Of a DNA stretch of 17,510 bases, positions 1 through 7,448 are shown piece after piece. The stretch spans positions 1 to 17,510 of the forward strand of contig RKAY01000096.1 of assembly GCA_014846205.1 (NCBI GenBank), written 5' to 3'. The notes under the pieces were generated by a model. It worked only from the letters and a program-made list of their open reading frames with translations, did no database searches and was not told the DNA's origin. Source of the DNA: Collinsella aerofaciens (GTDB lineage: Bacteria; Actinomycetota; Coriobacteriia; Coriobacteriales; Coriobacteriaceae). Every line of letters starts with the position of its first letter. The first letter of the stretch is position 1. The position numbers and the translations under genes were made by a program.

Positions 1-631
1 GCGGCGATTGGCTGTTAACGTGCATGGCGAAAGCCGCCTGGGGACGCGGGTTCTGCAGCAGGCCATCGGCAATGGCAGCGCGGGCGCCCTCAAAGGTTTC
101 CTCGCCCGGCTGAAACAGCAGCTTAACCGTGGCATTGGCATCGACAAGCTCGGCCTCGCGAGCCTTGAGCAGGCGGGCGGCACCAAGCAGGGCCGTCGCA
201 TGCATATCGTGGCCACAAGCATGCATGCAGCCGTTGACAGAGGCGAAAGGCTCGCCCGACTCTTCCGCGACGGGAAGGGCATCCATGTCACCGCGCAGCA
301 TGATGACCGTGCCGGCCTGATCGTCCGTGCACGTACCGTTGCCCTGGGCCGCCACGGCCGCACCGGCACCGATGAGACCCACAACACAGGAGCCGTCGAC
401 GAGCGTGGCAAACGGGATGCCCATCTCGGTCAGACGTGCCTGGATATACGCAGAGGTTTGCGGAAGTCGATTACCCAACTCGGGCGTCTGATGCAGGTCG
501 TGGCGCCACGCAGCAAGCTTGTCTGCAAAAGCTTGAGCCTCGGCAACAAGACCGTCACCGATAGCGGCTTGCGCTGCCGGGGTGGCCTTGGGCGCTGGTT
601 GCGGTTGAAATTCGGACTGAGCTGGTGCCAT
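1..631 (-). CDS. M20-family metallo-amidohydrolase, N-terminal part (cut by left edge)
   Basis: This gene starts at ATG 631 and runs off the left edge, leaving 210 codons. The sequence shows M20 (HipO/AbgB/N-acyl-amino-acid amidohydrolase) signatures: WRHDLHQTPELG near residue 42, MLRGDMDALPV at 111-121, HACGHDMH at 137-144 and LLFQPGEE at 171-178. In this family these supply metal ligands (His and Asp) and the catalytic glutamate. Such enzymes hydrolyse N-acyl or peptide-like amide bonds in the cytoplasm; the substrate cannot be told from this half. A Shine-Dalgarno GGAGGG lies 6 nt before the ATG. The first 25 residues are a Pro/Ala/Gln-rich tail longer than usual for the family. A roughly 15-residue insert rich in Ala, Gly and Thr (about 89-104) precedes the metal motif. 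There is no signal peptide. The family call is firm; calling it hippurate hydrolase would be a guess. Confidence 0.93.
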   Translation of the reverse strand, partial: MAPAQSEFQPQPAPKATPAAQAAIGDGLVAEAQAFADKLAAWRHDLHQTPELGNRLPQTSAYIQARLTEMGIPFATLVDGSCVVGLIGAGAAVAAQGNGTCTDDQAGTVIMLRGDMDALPVAEESGEPFASVNGCMHACGHDMHATALLGAARLLKAREAELVDANATVKLLFQPGEETFEGARAAIADGLLQNPRPQAAFAMHVNSQSP

Positions 632-662
632 AGATGCCCTCCAGTATTATTTATGCAGCAAA

Positions 663-682
663 CACTTTGATGGTCTAAAGTG
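663..682. promoter_or_regulatory. Inverted repeat upstream of the amidohydrolase gene (possible operator)
   Basis: CACTTT (663-668) and AAAGTG (677-682) form perfect 6-bp arms around an 8-bp spacer, about 32 bp upstream of the amidohydrolase ATG on the minus strand. A weak sigma-70-like pair, TTTAGA (678-673) and CATAAA (654-649) with an 18-nt spacer, would place the dyad over the -35 element. A repressor operator is an inference from symmetry and position only. Confidence 0.3.
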
Positions 683-708
683 CAAGGTATAACTGTAAGG
701 GCGTTACA

Positions 709-736
709 TTAAAAACGCCGCCCCAGGAGGGCGGCG
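709..736 (-). terminator. Intrinsic terminator of the DMT transporter gene
   Basis: Read on the minus strand, an 8-bp all-GC stem (736-729 pairing with 723-716) with a 5-nt loop is followed by TTTTTAAT. It begins 12 nt after the transporter stop codon, the classical Rho-independent arrangement. On the plus strand there is no T-run, so it works in one direction. Confidence 0.9.
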
Positions 737-747
737 CAACAAGTTGT

Positions 748-1731
748 TTACAATTGCGCGCAATTATTTCGGCGCAAAAAATTGAAATGTGTCTCGCTCA
801 AGATGATCGACAAGAAGATGAGGACGAAGCCGGCAAGCAGACGCAAGGTGAGCGCCTCCCCCATCAGCAGCACCGAAAACAACACGCCCGAAGGGGACTC
901 CATCGATAGGAGCAATGAGCCCGTCGAGGCCGGGACGTGCGCCAAGCCGACGTTTTGGATGAGCAGCGCCACGCACGTGCAGCCCACCGAGAGAAAGGCC
1001 ATCACGCCGATAAAGCTCGGCGTCCACACGGACAGAGGCGCTTGGGTCTCGAATAGCAGCGACGAGATCAGGCTCAGCACGCCGTTGCCCACAAACATCC
1101 AAAACGTGATGACGTTGATGTCCATCTTGCGGCCATACTTGGCGGTCACCGCCATCTGGATGGCGAAAAAGACCGCACCCGCCAGCGTAATGACGTCACC
1201 GATGTTGAATTCAACACTATCGAGCGCCACCAAGCCAATGCCCGCCAAGCACAGCAGTGCTGCACCCAGGTTATAGCGGGTGAGCTTTTCGCCGCTTAGG
1301 AAATAGCTCGCGAACGGGACCAGAATGCAATAGGTGCCCGTCAAAAAAGCATTCTTGCCTGCCGTAGTCTGAGCCAGACCGACCGTCTGCAGGGCATAGG
1401 CTGCCCACATGAGCGCGCCCATGCTCAGACCAACAATCAGATTGCGAGCATTAAGGTGGGCGGCGATGCGCTTGCGAAAGATAACAAGCATGACCAGCGC
1501 TGCGGGAAGAAAACGAACATAGAGCAGTTCGAACACCGGGATGGTGTCGAGCGCGTCCTTCATAGTTGTAAAGGAGTAGCCCCAGATAATCGCCACCGAA
1601 AGCAGTAGAACTTTCCAGAACAGCGGCGAACGAGCACCGGCACCACGGGAGGTGCCGCCCGCACCCAAGTCCTCGCGAGCAACAGGGCTATCGGGCATGT
1701 TTTCAATTTCGTTGGCAGCGTATTGGGCCAT
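748..1731 (-). CDS. DMT-superfamily (EamA) transporter
   Basis: This is a 327-residue polytopic membrane protein of the drug/metabolite transporter superfamily with two EamA halves. After a roughly 35-residue hydrophilic N-terminus there are about ten hydrophobic segments, starting with VLLLSVAIIWGYSFTTMK near residue 41. The family-typical first-helix motif (WGYSF) and the LYVRFLPAA region after helix 2 are both present. The second half carries the glycine- and alanine-rich SVGCTCVALLIQNVGL and the conserved SLLLSMESPSGVLFSVLL region. Members export or import amino acids, nucleosides or other small metabolites; the substrate cannot be inferred. The start at ATG 1731 has GAGGA 8 nt upstream. 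The gene is flanked by terminators on both sides, so it is a single-gene unit. Confidence 0.93.
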   Translation of the reverse strand: MAQYAANEIENMPDSPVAREDLGAGGTSRGAGARSPLFWKVLLLSVAIIWGYSFTTMKDALDTIPVFELLYVRFLPAALVMLVIFRKRIAAHLNARNLIVGLSMGALMWAAYALQTVGLAQTTAGKNAFLTGTYCILVPFASYFLSGEKLTRYNLGAALLCLAGIGLVALDSVEFNIGDVITLAGAVFFAIQMAVTAKYGRKMDINVITFWMFVGNGVLSLISSLLFETQAPLSVWTPSFIGVMAFLSVGCTCVALLIQNVGLAHVPASTGSLLLSMESPSGVLFSVLLMGEALTLRLLAGFVLIFLSIILSETHFNFLRRNNCAQL

Positions 1732-1771
1732 GGAACATCCTCACACTCAAACTGGGCGTGGTGTCCGCACG

Positions 1772-1800
1772 CGTATGGCTGCGTGCCGCCTCATGGTCAA
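1772..1800 (-). promoter_or_regulatory. Candidate promoter of the DMT transporter gene
   Basis: On the minus strand TTGACC (1800-1795, 5/6 match to -35) is separated by 17 nt from CATACG (1777-1772, 3/6 match to -10). The predicted transcription start gives a leader of about 34 nt to the ATG at 1731. The -35 begins directly after the T-run of the preceding operon's terminator. Confidence 0.4.
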
Positions 1801-1837
1801 ATAAAAACGGGGCGCCCCGGACCCCCGGCACGCCCCG
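1799..1837 (-). terminator. Intrinsic terminator of the YhgE/Pip operon
   Basis: On the minus strand CGGGGCG (1837-1831) pairs with CGCCCCG (1814-1808). The apical loop can fold further through two CCGG blocks. The hairpin is followed by TTTTTATTT. It lies about 95 nt after the stop codon of the 729-residue YhgE/Pip protein and just upstream of the transporter promoter. Confidence 0.85.
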
Positions 1838-1931
1838 CTACTGTAGCAACAACCAAGCAGCCCACGCAATCCAGCCCGCTAAAGTATCGAGCAGGAAAGC
1901 CTCGATGTTCCGTCAACGCCACATTGCCGCG

Positions 1932-4121
1932 CTAAATCAATTTGGTCGACTCCAGCTTTTCGATAATCCAGTCGTTGGCTTTGATGACTGGACGGCGGAA
2001 GACGACGCCCAGGGCCAGCGACGGAATCAGATAGCTCGCCAGAATGCCCAGCTCAATCCAGTACTCCATATGGTAGGCGCCAGCCATGGCAGCATGCATG
2101 GCGTTGATGCCATGGGTGAACGGCAGGAACGGATAGATCGCCTGGAACACGGGGCCGGTCATCTCGATGGGGAACGTGCCGCCCGAACCGCCGACCTGCA
2201 TGACCAGCAAAACGACGGCAAGCGCCTTGCCGATATCGCCAAACGAAACCGTAAGCGTATAGACGATATTGGAGAACACGAGACTCGCGATCCAGCCCGC
2301 CAGCACAAATTGCAGCGGATTGTCGCACTGGATGCCAAAGAACAGGATGTCGCCCGCGCACACGAGCGTTGCCTGCAGCAGCGCCAGACCGCCAAAGAAC
2401 AGGTAACGGCCCAGATAGATCTCGTGCAGGCGCACGGGGATGAGCTCGTTGATGAGCTCATCGTCAACCGAGACCTTCATCATGGCCGCCAGAACAATCG
2501 AGCCCACCCACAGCGACAGGATCGTGTAGAACGGCGCCATGGCAGAGCCGTAATTGCGAATCGGATAGACCGGCTTGCGGTCGAGTGCGACGGGGCCGGA
2601 AAGCGACGCGGCCAAACCCTCGGGGTCGTTGCCGATCATCGTCTTGATCGTTGCCAGATCGTCCGACATAAGGGCACCGTCGAGCTCGTCCTTAAACGCG
2701 CTGATCTTGTCCGATGCCTCACCCAGCTGATCGGAAGCCTTGTTGACCAGCGTCGCAGCCTTGGAGAGTCCCTTTGCCAGCGAACCGGATGCGTCGGTCA
2801 GGCCGTCAACGGCGCTATCCAGGTCATCCGAGATGCTGTTCAGCGAATCCAAAACGCCCGAAACCGTCTTCTTGAGCTCCTTGGCCTTAACTGAGAACGT
2901 GGAATCGTAGTCAGTCTTGGCGCCCGAGATACCAGCCTTGGCATCCGCGATTGCCTGATCGACCTCGGCACGCGACTTGTTAACTTCTGCCATGCTGTCA
3001 GAAAGGGACTTTGCGGTTGCCGTCAGGTCCTTGGCGTTATTGCGATACTCCACCGCGATTCTACTCAGCGATGTTGCCACAGACTTGAGGCTGTCCTGGA
3101 GCTTTTCGTCACTCACCTGCTCGGCAAAACTGCGGAGCTGGTTAGCCACGTCATCGATATCGTTGGCACGCGATTCGAGTGCTGACGCGGCTTCGTTGAG
3201 CTGGGTCACCGTAACGTTGACATGCTGGTTCGCGGCATCGAATGCCTTCGCAAGCTCGGCGGACACGTTGTCAAACGAGCCCGCGCTTCCGTCGATCGCG
3301 GCGTTGATAGCGTCGTTGGCGGCCTTGAGTGCTTCCTTGGAATCACTAATGCCGCTCTTGGCGTGCTCCATCAGCTGCTTCGTCGACTCATCAACGGTGC
3401 CCGTCTGCTTGAGCATGCCGCCCGCCGATGTCAGCGAATCGGACGTTGAGCTCAAAATGCCCGCGAGCGACGTCGCGCTCGCCTGAACGTCCTGCAGGTC
3501 CTCGACCGAATCGCCCAGCGTAGAGGAAAGATTGGCGATAAAGTTGCTCACCTGGTCGGTGCTCATGTAATCGAGCAGGCTGGACACGGTCTTAAGGCCG
3601 ATGGTCGTGATGGTCTTGGTAAAGGTCTCGTTAACCTGACTCTGGACGGCGCTCGAACCCTTTTCAGTCACGATCTGTGCGATGGCGTTGGCCTTCTGAT
3701 TCTCATAGAACTCGATATCGGCGTGCTTCACCTCGGTCGAGAAAAGCGTCATCATGTCGGCGCTAAACGTTTTAGGGATAACGACGGCTGCGTAGTACGC
3801 GCCCGACTTAACGCCCTCAATCGCCTTATCGCGGTCGTTGAGAACGACCCAGTCGAAGTTCTCGTTGCCGCGCAGGGTGGCGGTTACGTTTTCGCCCACG
3901 TTGACCTCGACGGGAATCAGATCGCTCTCGTAACCCTCGTCGGTGTTGACCACGGCGATCTTGAGGTTGCCGGTGTTGCCGTACGGATCCCAGCTTCCGG
4001 CGATGTTAAACCACGCGTACAGGCACGGCACGATAATGAGACCCATCACGACAATCAAGCCGATCACGGAGCGAGACACGTTTTGGACATCGCGCTTAAA
4101 CAGGTGCAGGATGTTTTTCAT
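1932..4121 (-). CDS. YhgE/Pip-family membrane protein (second gene of pair)
   Basis: This 729-residue protein has the complete YhgE/Pip architecture (TIGR03061 N-terminal and TIGR03062 C-terminal domains). A first membrane helix lies at about 18-38, followed by the family motif SWDPYGNT (43-50). A long extracytoplasmic region (about 50-520) follows; it is Ala/Ser/Asp-rich and predicted helical or coiled-coil, with repeats of the kind 'SLSDSM'. The C-terminus carries five or six ABC2-like membrane helices, containing GTFPIEM and PFLPFTHGIN. Pip of Lactococcus is a phage-infection receptor, and relatives include YueB/EsaA-type proteins. The physiological role is otherwise unknown, though cell-surface or transport-related work is likely. 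The ATG at 4121 directly follows the TAA of the upstream paralogue, so the two are translationally coupled and probably form a pair. Family firm, function open. Confidence 0.93.
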   Translation of the reverse strand: MKNILHLFKRDVQNVSRSVIGLIVVMGLIIVPCLYAWFNIAGSWDPYGNTGNLKIAVVNTDEGYESDLIPVEVNVGENVTATLRGNENFDWVVLNDRDKAIEGVKSGAYYAAVVIPKTFSADMMTLFSTEVKHADIEFYENQKANAIAQIVTEKGSSAVQSQVNETFTKTITTIGLKTVSSLLDYMSTDQVSNFIANLSSTLGDSVEDLQDVQASATSLAGILSSTSDSLTSAGGMLKQTGTVDESTKQLMEHAKSGISDSKEALKAANDAINAAIDGSAGSFDNVSAELAKAFDAANQHVNVTVTQLNEAASALESRANDIDDVANQLRSFAEQVSDEKLQDSLKSVATSLSRIAVEYRNNAKDLTATAKSLSDSMAEVNKSRAEVDQAIADAKAGISGAKTDYDSTFSVKAKELKKTVSGVLDSLNSISDDLDSAVDGLTDASGSLAKGLSKAATLVNKASDQLGEASDKISAFKDELDGALMSDDLATIKTMIGNDPEGLAASLSGPVALDRKPVYPIRNYGSAMAPFYTILSLWVGSIVLAAMMKVSVDDELINELIPVRLHEIYLGRYLFFGGLALLQATLVCAGDILFFGIQCDNPLQFVLAGWIASLVFSNIVYTLTVSFGDIGKALAVVLLVMQVGGSGGTFPIEMTGPVFQAIYPFLPFTHGINAMHAAMAGAYHMEYWIELGILASYLIPSLALGVVFRRPVIKANDWIIEKLESTKLI

Positions 4122-6902
4122 TTATGCCTCACCTCCTTTGGAGTGCTTGCCGAGCGGGGCGTTATTTTCATTCATCACAAACGTGTCATCCCCGTTCTCG
4201 GGCACATGGACCACATCGCGATGACCACATTGGCTGACAGCCTGAGTCTTGGGTTCAGACCCCCGCTCGCTCGCATTCAAGCCGAACATGCGACGAGCGG
4301 CCGGAATGGCGGCCGTGTGCTCGCGCATCTCGCGGCGCAGGTCCTCATCCGAAAGCGCCGAGATCCGCATCTGGGTGTTGAGGCTCGAGCGGATGTACTC
4401 GATGTTGATGAGCCAGCCGCAGATGGCAATGACCGAGATAATCCAGATGACCAGCAGAATGATCTTGCCATTGTTGTCGATATCGAGAACCGTCGACAGA
4501 ACGAAGAGCAGCACCTGCACGCCGACTACAGCGGCGAAACCGCCCTTGATGTAGTACGGGTAGCGATGTTCAAAGGCGACCGCATGATCGAGCAGCTCGC
4601 GACGGTACGAATCGGAATCGAGCATGACACGCATGGCCGTGCGCAGCGAGTAGCGCTGGCGAGGCAGGTCATTGGACTCGCAGATCATCAGACCCGTCGT
4701 GGAAAGCTGCTTATCAAAGAGCAGGTTGAGGTTGAGCAGCAACGGGCGCAGCTGCAGACCGATAAAGAGCGCGATGATAAGGAACACGCCCAGGATGCAC
4801 AGGTTGAACAGGTAGTTGAACGAGTACATGCCGCCGACCGTCTCACGCAGCAGATTGATGCCGTAGGTAAAGGGCAGCAGCGGATGCAGCCACTGGAAGA
4901 AGCCGGGCATCATCTCGATGGGGTACATACCCGACGAACCCGGGATCTGCACGATAACCAGAATGACGCCAATTGCCTTGCCGATGTGCTTAAACGTAGT
5001 GGACAGCGCGTAAATGATGTTGACGTACGTAAACGAGATGGCGATGCCGCCCAGCACAAAGAGCAGCGGATTGACGCACTGAACGCCAATGACCAGATCG
5101 CCCACCGTAACGATGATGGCCTGGAACGCGCCCAGGATCACCAGGAGCAACCAGCGACCAAAGTAGCCCTGACGCGCGGTAAAGCTGCCAACGCCCTCAC
5201 GGTCGACCTCGAGCTTGTAGATGGCGATGAGCACATAGCCGCCTACCCACAGCGCCAAATTGGTGTAGAAGGGCGCGATGCCCGAGCCGAAGCTCTTGAC
5301 CGGATAGATTGACTTGGATGTCAGCTCAACCGGAGATGCCATGAAATCTGCCACGTCATTGACGTCGACGTCCATGAGGTCAGCTAACTCACCCATAGAC
5401 TCAGAGGTCTGCAGCGCCGCAATGTCATTGGCGGCGGTTGCAAGCTTGTCCTGAACCTTGGCAAGCGAGGAATCAGTCTGGGACAGCGTGGTCTTGGCCT
5501 GCTTGAGCGTGGCGTCAAGCTGTGCCAGCGTGCCACGCGCGCTCGCAATCGTGGGGGTCATACCCGACACAATGCCGGTCAAATCGCCCGAAACGGCGGC
5601 AAAGGAGTCAAGCGCGCTCGAAGCCTTCGGCAGCGCGTTCTGCCCCAGATCGGTCTGAGCCTGACCGAGGTTAGCCGTACCGGTCTTAATTGCCGCGTTG
5701 AGCACGTTGCTCGCGTTCGAGATTGCCGTAGCGTCTTTTGCCATGGCGCTCGACTGTGCAAAAAGGCCGTCCTTGATGCTCTGCAGCTTCTGGTTTTGCT
5801 CGCGAAGCGAATCGATGGTCGATACAATGCGCGCGTCAATTTCCTCGGAACCTGTCGACGTGTCATTGACGAGAATCTCCAAGTGCCCGATAACGGCCTT
5901 ATTGTGATCGATCGTTGCCTGGAGAGACTCGAGCGAGTTGTCGATGCGGGTGGTCGTAGATGTGACCGTACCCGTCAGTTTGCCAATCGCAGCGTTCGCG
6001 GAGTCTGACGTCTTGGTGAGTGCAAGGCTACCTTCCGAGAGTGCCTTGGAGAGCGAGGTGATGGAGTTGCCCGCCGTGGCGCGAGCCTCGCCCAGCAGGT
6101 CGTTGCCCTGGGAGATCGCCTGCGTTAGAGAGGGCGCCTGCCCCTGCAGGCCCGCCAGCGCAGCATCGGCCGAAGCAATCGAGCTGCTCGTCTTTTCGAT
6201 GGCGGTGTTCATGTCGCCGATGGAATCACGTACTTCGCCCAGGGTATCAGACGCCTCGGACACCGAGCCCGCCAGTGAATCCTGGGTCTGGGTTGCCTTG
6301 TCTTTAAGGTCGATGCCAGCATCTTTGGCAATGCCCGCGACGGTCTCGCCCACCGTGGAGACAAACTCCGAGTTGATTTGCTCCTCGATGGTGTTGGCGC
6401 CGGTATCGGTGACCTTGGGCGCAATGGCGCTCTTTTTCTCGTTGACGTAATAGGTGAGCTTCGGCTGATGGTAGTTGCCGTCGAGCATCGAGACCAGGTT
6501 ATCTGAGAAGTTCTTGGGGATCACGATTGCAGCGTAATATTCACCGCTCTCGACGCCCTCTTTAGCATCGGCGGCCGAATCGACGAAGGTCCAGCCCAGT
6601 TGATCGTTCTCTTTGAGCTGGTCGACAACCTTGTCGCCCGCGTTGAGCTCGCCCACCAGGTCGTTTTGGGTGCCTTGATCGTTGTTGGCGATGGCAATCT
6701 TGATGCCCTGGGTGTTTCCGTACGGATCCCAGTTGGCCACGATGTTGTACCAGGCATACAGCGAGGGAATAACGCACACGCCCAGGGTAACCACCAAGGC
6801 GACGGGGTTCACAAGCAATCGCTTAATGTCGCGCCTAAATATCGCAAAGGAGACCTTTGCGTTGGATAGTTTGCTGCCGAGACTCACGCTTGGACCATCC
6901 AT
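4122..6902 (-). CDS. YhgE/Pip-family membrane protein with C-terminal extension (first gene of pair)
   Basis: This is a larger paralogue of the next gene: 926 residues from ATG 6902, or 949 from TTG 6971. From the longer start, the first membrane helix is about 56-76, followed by NWDPYGNT. A long Ala/Ser/Thr-rich helical extracytoplasmic domain comes next, then the ABC2-like helices with GMYPIEM and PLLPFTYGIN. Normal family proteins end here (about 756). This one continues for about 190 residues with two more membrane helices (about 809-830 and 836-857) and a charged cytoplasmic tail. The start is uncertain. TTG 6971, ATG 6938, ATG 6902 and GTG 6887 all lack a good Shine-Dalgarno. ATG 6902 is chosen because it is the ATG closest to the family's usual start just before the F-x-x-F-x-R-D motif. 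It is the first gene of the operon. Confidence 0.9.
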   Translation of the reverse strand: MDGPSVSLGSKLSNAKVSFAIFRRDIKRLLVNPVALVVTLGVCVIPSLYAWYNIVANWDPYGNTQGIKIAIANNDQGTQNDLVGELNAGDKVVDQLKENDQLGWTFVDSAADAKEGVESGEYYAAIVIPKNFSDNLVSMLDGNYHQPKLTYYVNEKKSAIAPKVTDTGANTIEEQINSEFVSTVGETVAGIAKDAGIDLKDKATQTQDSLAGSVSEASDTLGEVRDSIGDMNTAIEKTSSSIASADAALAGLQGQAPSLTQAISQGNDLLGEARATAGNSITSLSKALSEGSLALTKTSDSANAAIGKLTGTVTSTTTRIDNSLESLQATIDHNKAVIGHLEILVNDTSTGSEEIDARIVSTIDSLREQNQKLQSIKDGLFAQSSAMAKDATAISNASNVLNAAIKTGTANLGQAQTDLGQNALPKASSALDSFAAVSGDLTGIVSGMTPTIASARGTLAQLDATLKQAKTTLSQTDSSLAKVQDKLATAANDIAALQTSESMGELADLMDVDVNDVADFMASPVELTSKSIYPVKSFGSGIAPFYTNLALWVGGYVLIAIYKLEVDREGVGSFTARQGYFGRWLLLVILGAFQAIIVTVGDLVIGVQCVNPLLFVLGGIAISFTYVNIIYALSTTFKHIGKAIGVILVIVQIPGSSGMYPIEMMPGFFQWLHPLLPFTYGINLLRETVGGMYSFNYLFNLCILGVFLIIALFIGLQLRPLLLNLNLLFDKQLSTTGLMICESNDLPRQRYSLRTAMRVMLDSDSYRRELLDHAVAFEHRYPYYIKGGFAAVVGVQVLLFVLSTVLDIDNNGKIILLVIWIISVIAICGWLINIEYIRSSLNTQMRISALSDEDLRREMREHTAAIPAARRMFGLNASERGSEPKTQAVSQCGHRDVVHVPENGDDTFVMNENNAPLGKHSKGGEA
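4129..4139 (-). promoter_or_regulatory. Strong Shine-Dalgarno coupling the two YhgE/Pip genes
   Basis: On the minus strand AAAGGAGGTGA lies inside the last codons (K-G-G-E-A) of the first YhgE gene. It is followed by GGCA, the TAA stop and then immediately the ATG of the second gene at 4121. This near-perfect anti-16S complement fixes the start of the second protein and indicates translational coupling. Confidence 0.9.
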
Positions 6903-6994
6903 CCTGTCGTTGAATCGAATCGTACTATCGACAACCATTGTACGTAGGCGCTTTAGTGCCTCGCGGCACAATGGTGCTGAGTTTTGCGGGTAGC

Positions 6995-7030
6995 AATATA
7001 CTACGAAGATGAGTTAACGTACAGATGTAC
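6995..7030 (-). promoter_or_regulatory. Candidate promoter and palindromic operator of the YhgE/Pip operon
   Basis: On the minus strand TATATT (7000-6995) is a good -10. Seventeen nt upstream, the -35 position (7023-7018, TGTACG) is poor. It is overlapped by the perfect dyad GTACA-TC-TGTAC (7030-7019), as expected for a site where a regulator controls the promoter. The predicted start near 6988 lies upstream of all candidate start codons. Dyads with GTAC arms are common for TetR-type regulators, but no such regulator gene is in the window, so its identity is a guess. Confidence 0.45.
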
Positions 7031-7082
7031 AGTATCTTTAATTTCAGCAGGTCACAAAACCACAACCCGCACAAATTAGCAA

Positions 7083-7174
7083 TCCGATTAGTCTTTGGGG
7101 ACGTTCTTAAACGACTAGTCAAACAAGAACGTCCCCAACGACTAGTCATTTAAAAACGTCCCCAACGACTACTT
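7083..7174. repeat. 27-bp-period tandem repeat with alternating palindromes
   Basis: Four units start at 7083, 7110, 7137 and 7164, exactly 27 bp apart. Each begins with a (T/A)(C/A)CGA(T/C)TAGTC-like core; the central two carry the 8-bp palindrome GACTAGTC. Units 2 and 3 end in AACGTCCCC. Unit 1 instead carries the same block inverted (GGGGACGTT), so 7095-7108 pairs perfectly over 14 bp with 7125-7138, and the first part can also pair with the copy at 7155-7163. Unit 4 decays after the core. No T-run follows on either strand, so it is not a simple terminator. It lies between htpG and the YhgE promoter. A REP/BIME-like dispersed element is the likeliest explanation. Confidence 0.75.
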
Positions 7175-7214
7175 TGGACCACGAAAGCGTCGCAGGTTGA
7201 GCATAAGTCAGCGA

Positions 7215-7312
7215 AAACGCCCCTAAGTGAGCAAGGTGACGTGAAAGAGGAGGGAAGCGTACTTCGGTACGCGACCGACGATTGAACGTCAGATTGCCGC
7301 TTAGGGGCGTTT
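7215..7312. other. Roughly 100-nt structured palindrome with UUCG-capped hairpin (possible structured RNA or repeat)
   Basis: This is an imperfect palindrome with several paired blocks in register. AAACGCCCCTAAG (7215-7227) pairs with 7300-7312 over 13 bp. GCAA (7231-7234) pairs with TTGC (7294-7297). TGACGT (7237-7242) pairs with ACGTCA (7286-7291). A perfect hairpin, GCGTAC-TTCG-GTACGC (7257-7272), caps it. Between the last two stems lies a 14 by 13 nt internal loop, purine-rich on one side (containing GAGGAGGG). TTCG with this closing is the stable tetraloop type when transcribed from the plus strand. No promoter or T-run is visible. It could be a structured RNA or a mobile repeat. Confidence 0.5.
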
Positions 7313-7448
7313 GCAGCGTCGAGTCGTTACGGCGTTTGGTAAAACGCCGTAACTAAAGGCGCAGCGTCGGCTGGTCCGCCGTTCGTTAGAACGGCGGAAC
7401 GAAGGGCAGCGTCGACCGGTCCGCCGTTTGTTAGAACGGCGGAACCAA
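7313..7448. repeat. Three tandem hairpin units spaced by GCAGCGTCG, directly after htpG
   Basis: The nonamer GCAGCGTCG occurs at 7313, 7361 and 7406, each time followed within 3-6 nt by a hairpin with a 4-nt loop. Hairpin 1 has a 12-bp stem (7326-7337 with 7342-7353). Hairpin 2 has a 10-bp stem (7375-7384 with 7389-7398). Hairpin 3 has a 10-bp stem with one wobble (7420-7429 with 7434-7443). Hairpins 2 and 3 are nearly identical, both with GTTA loops. The array ends 5 nt before the htpG stop codon. None has a T-run, but together they may protect or end the htpG transcript. Confidence 0.7.

Noticed and set aside
7083..7174. CRISPR array
   Set aside because: The period is 27 bp in total, with no room for repeat plus unique spacer. 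Successive units share most bases, one is inverted, and no cas gene is present.
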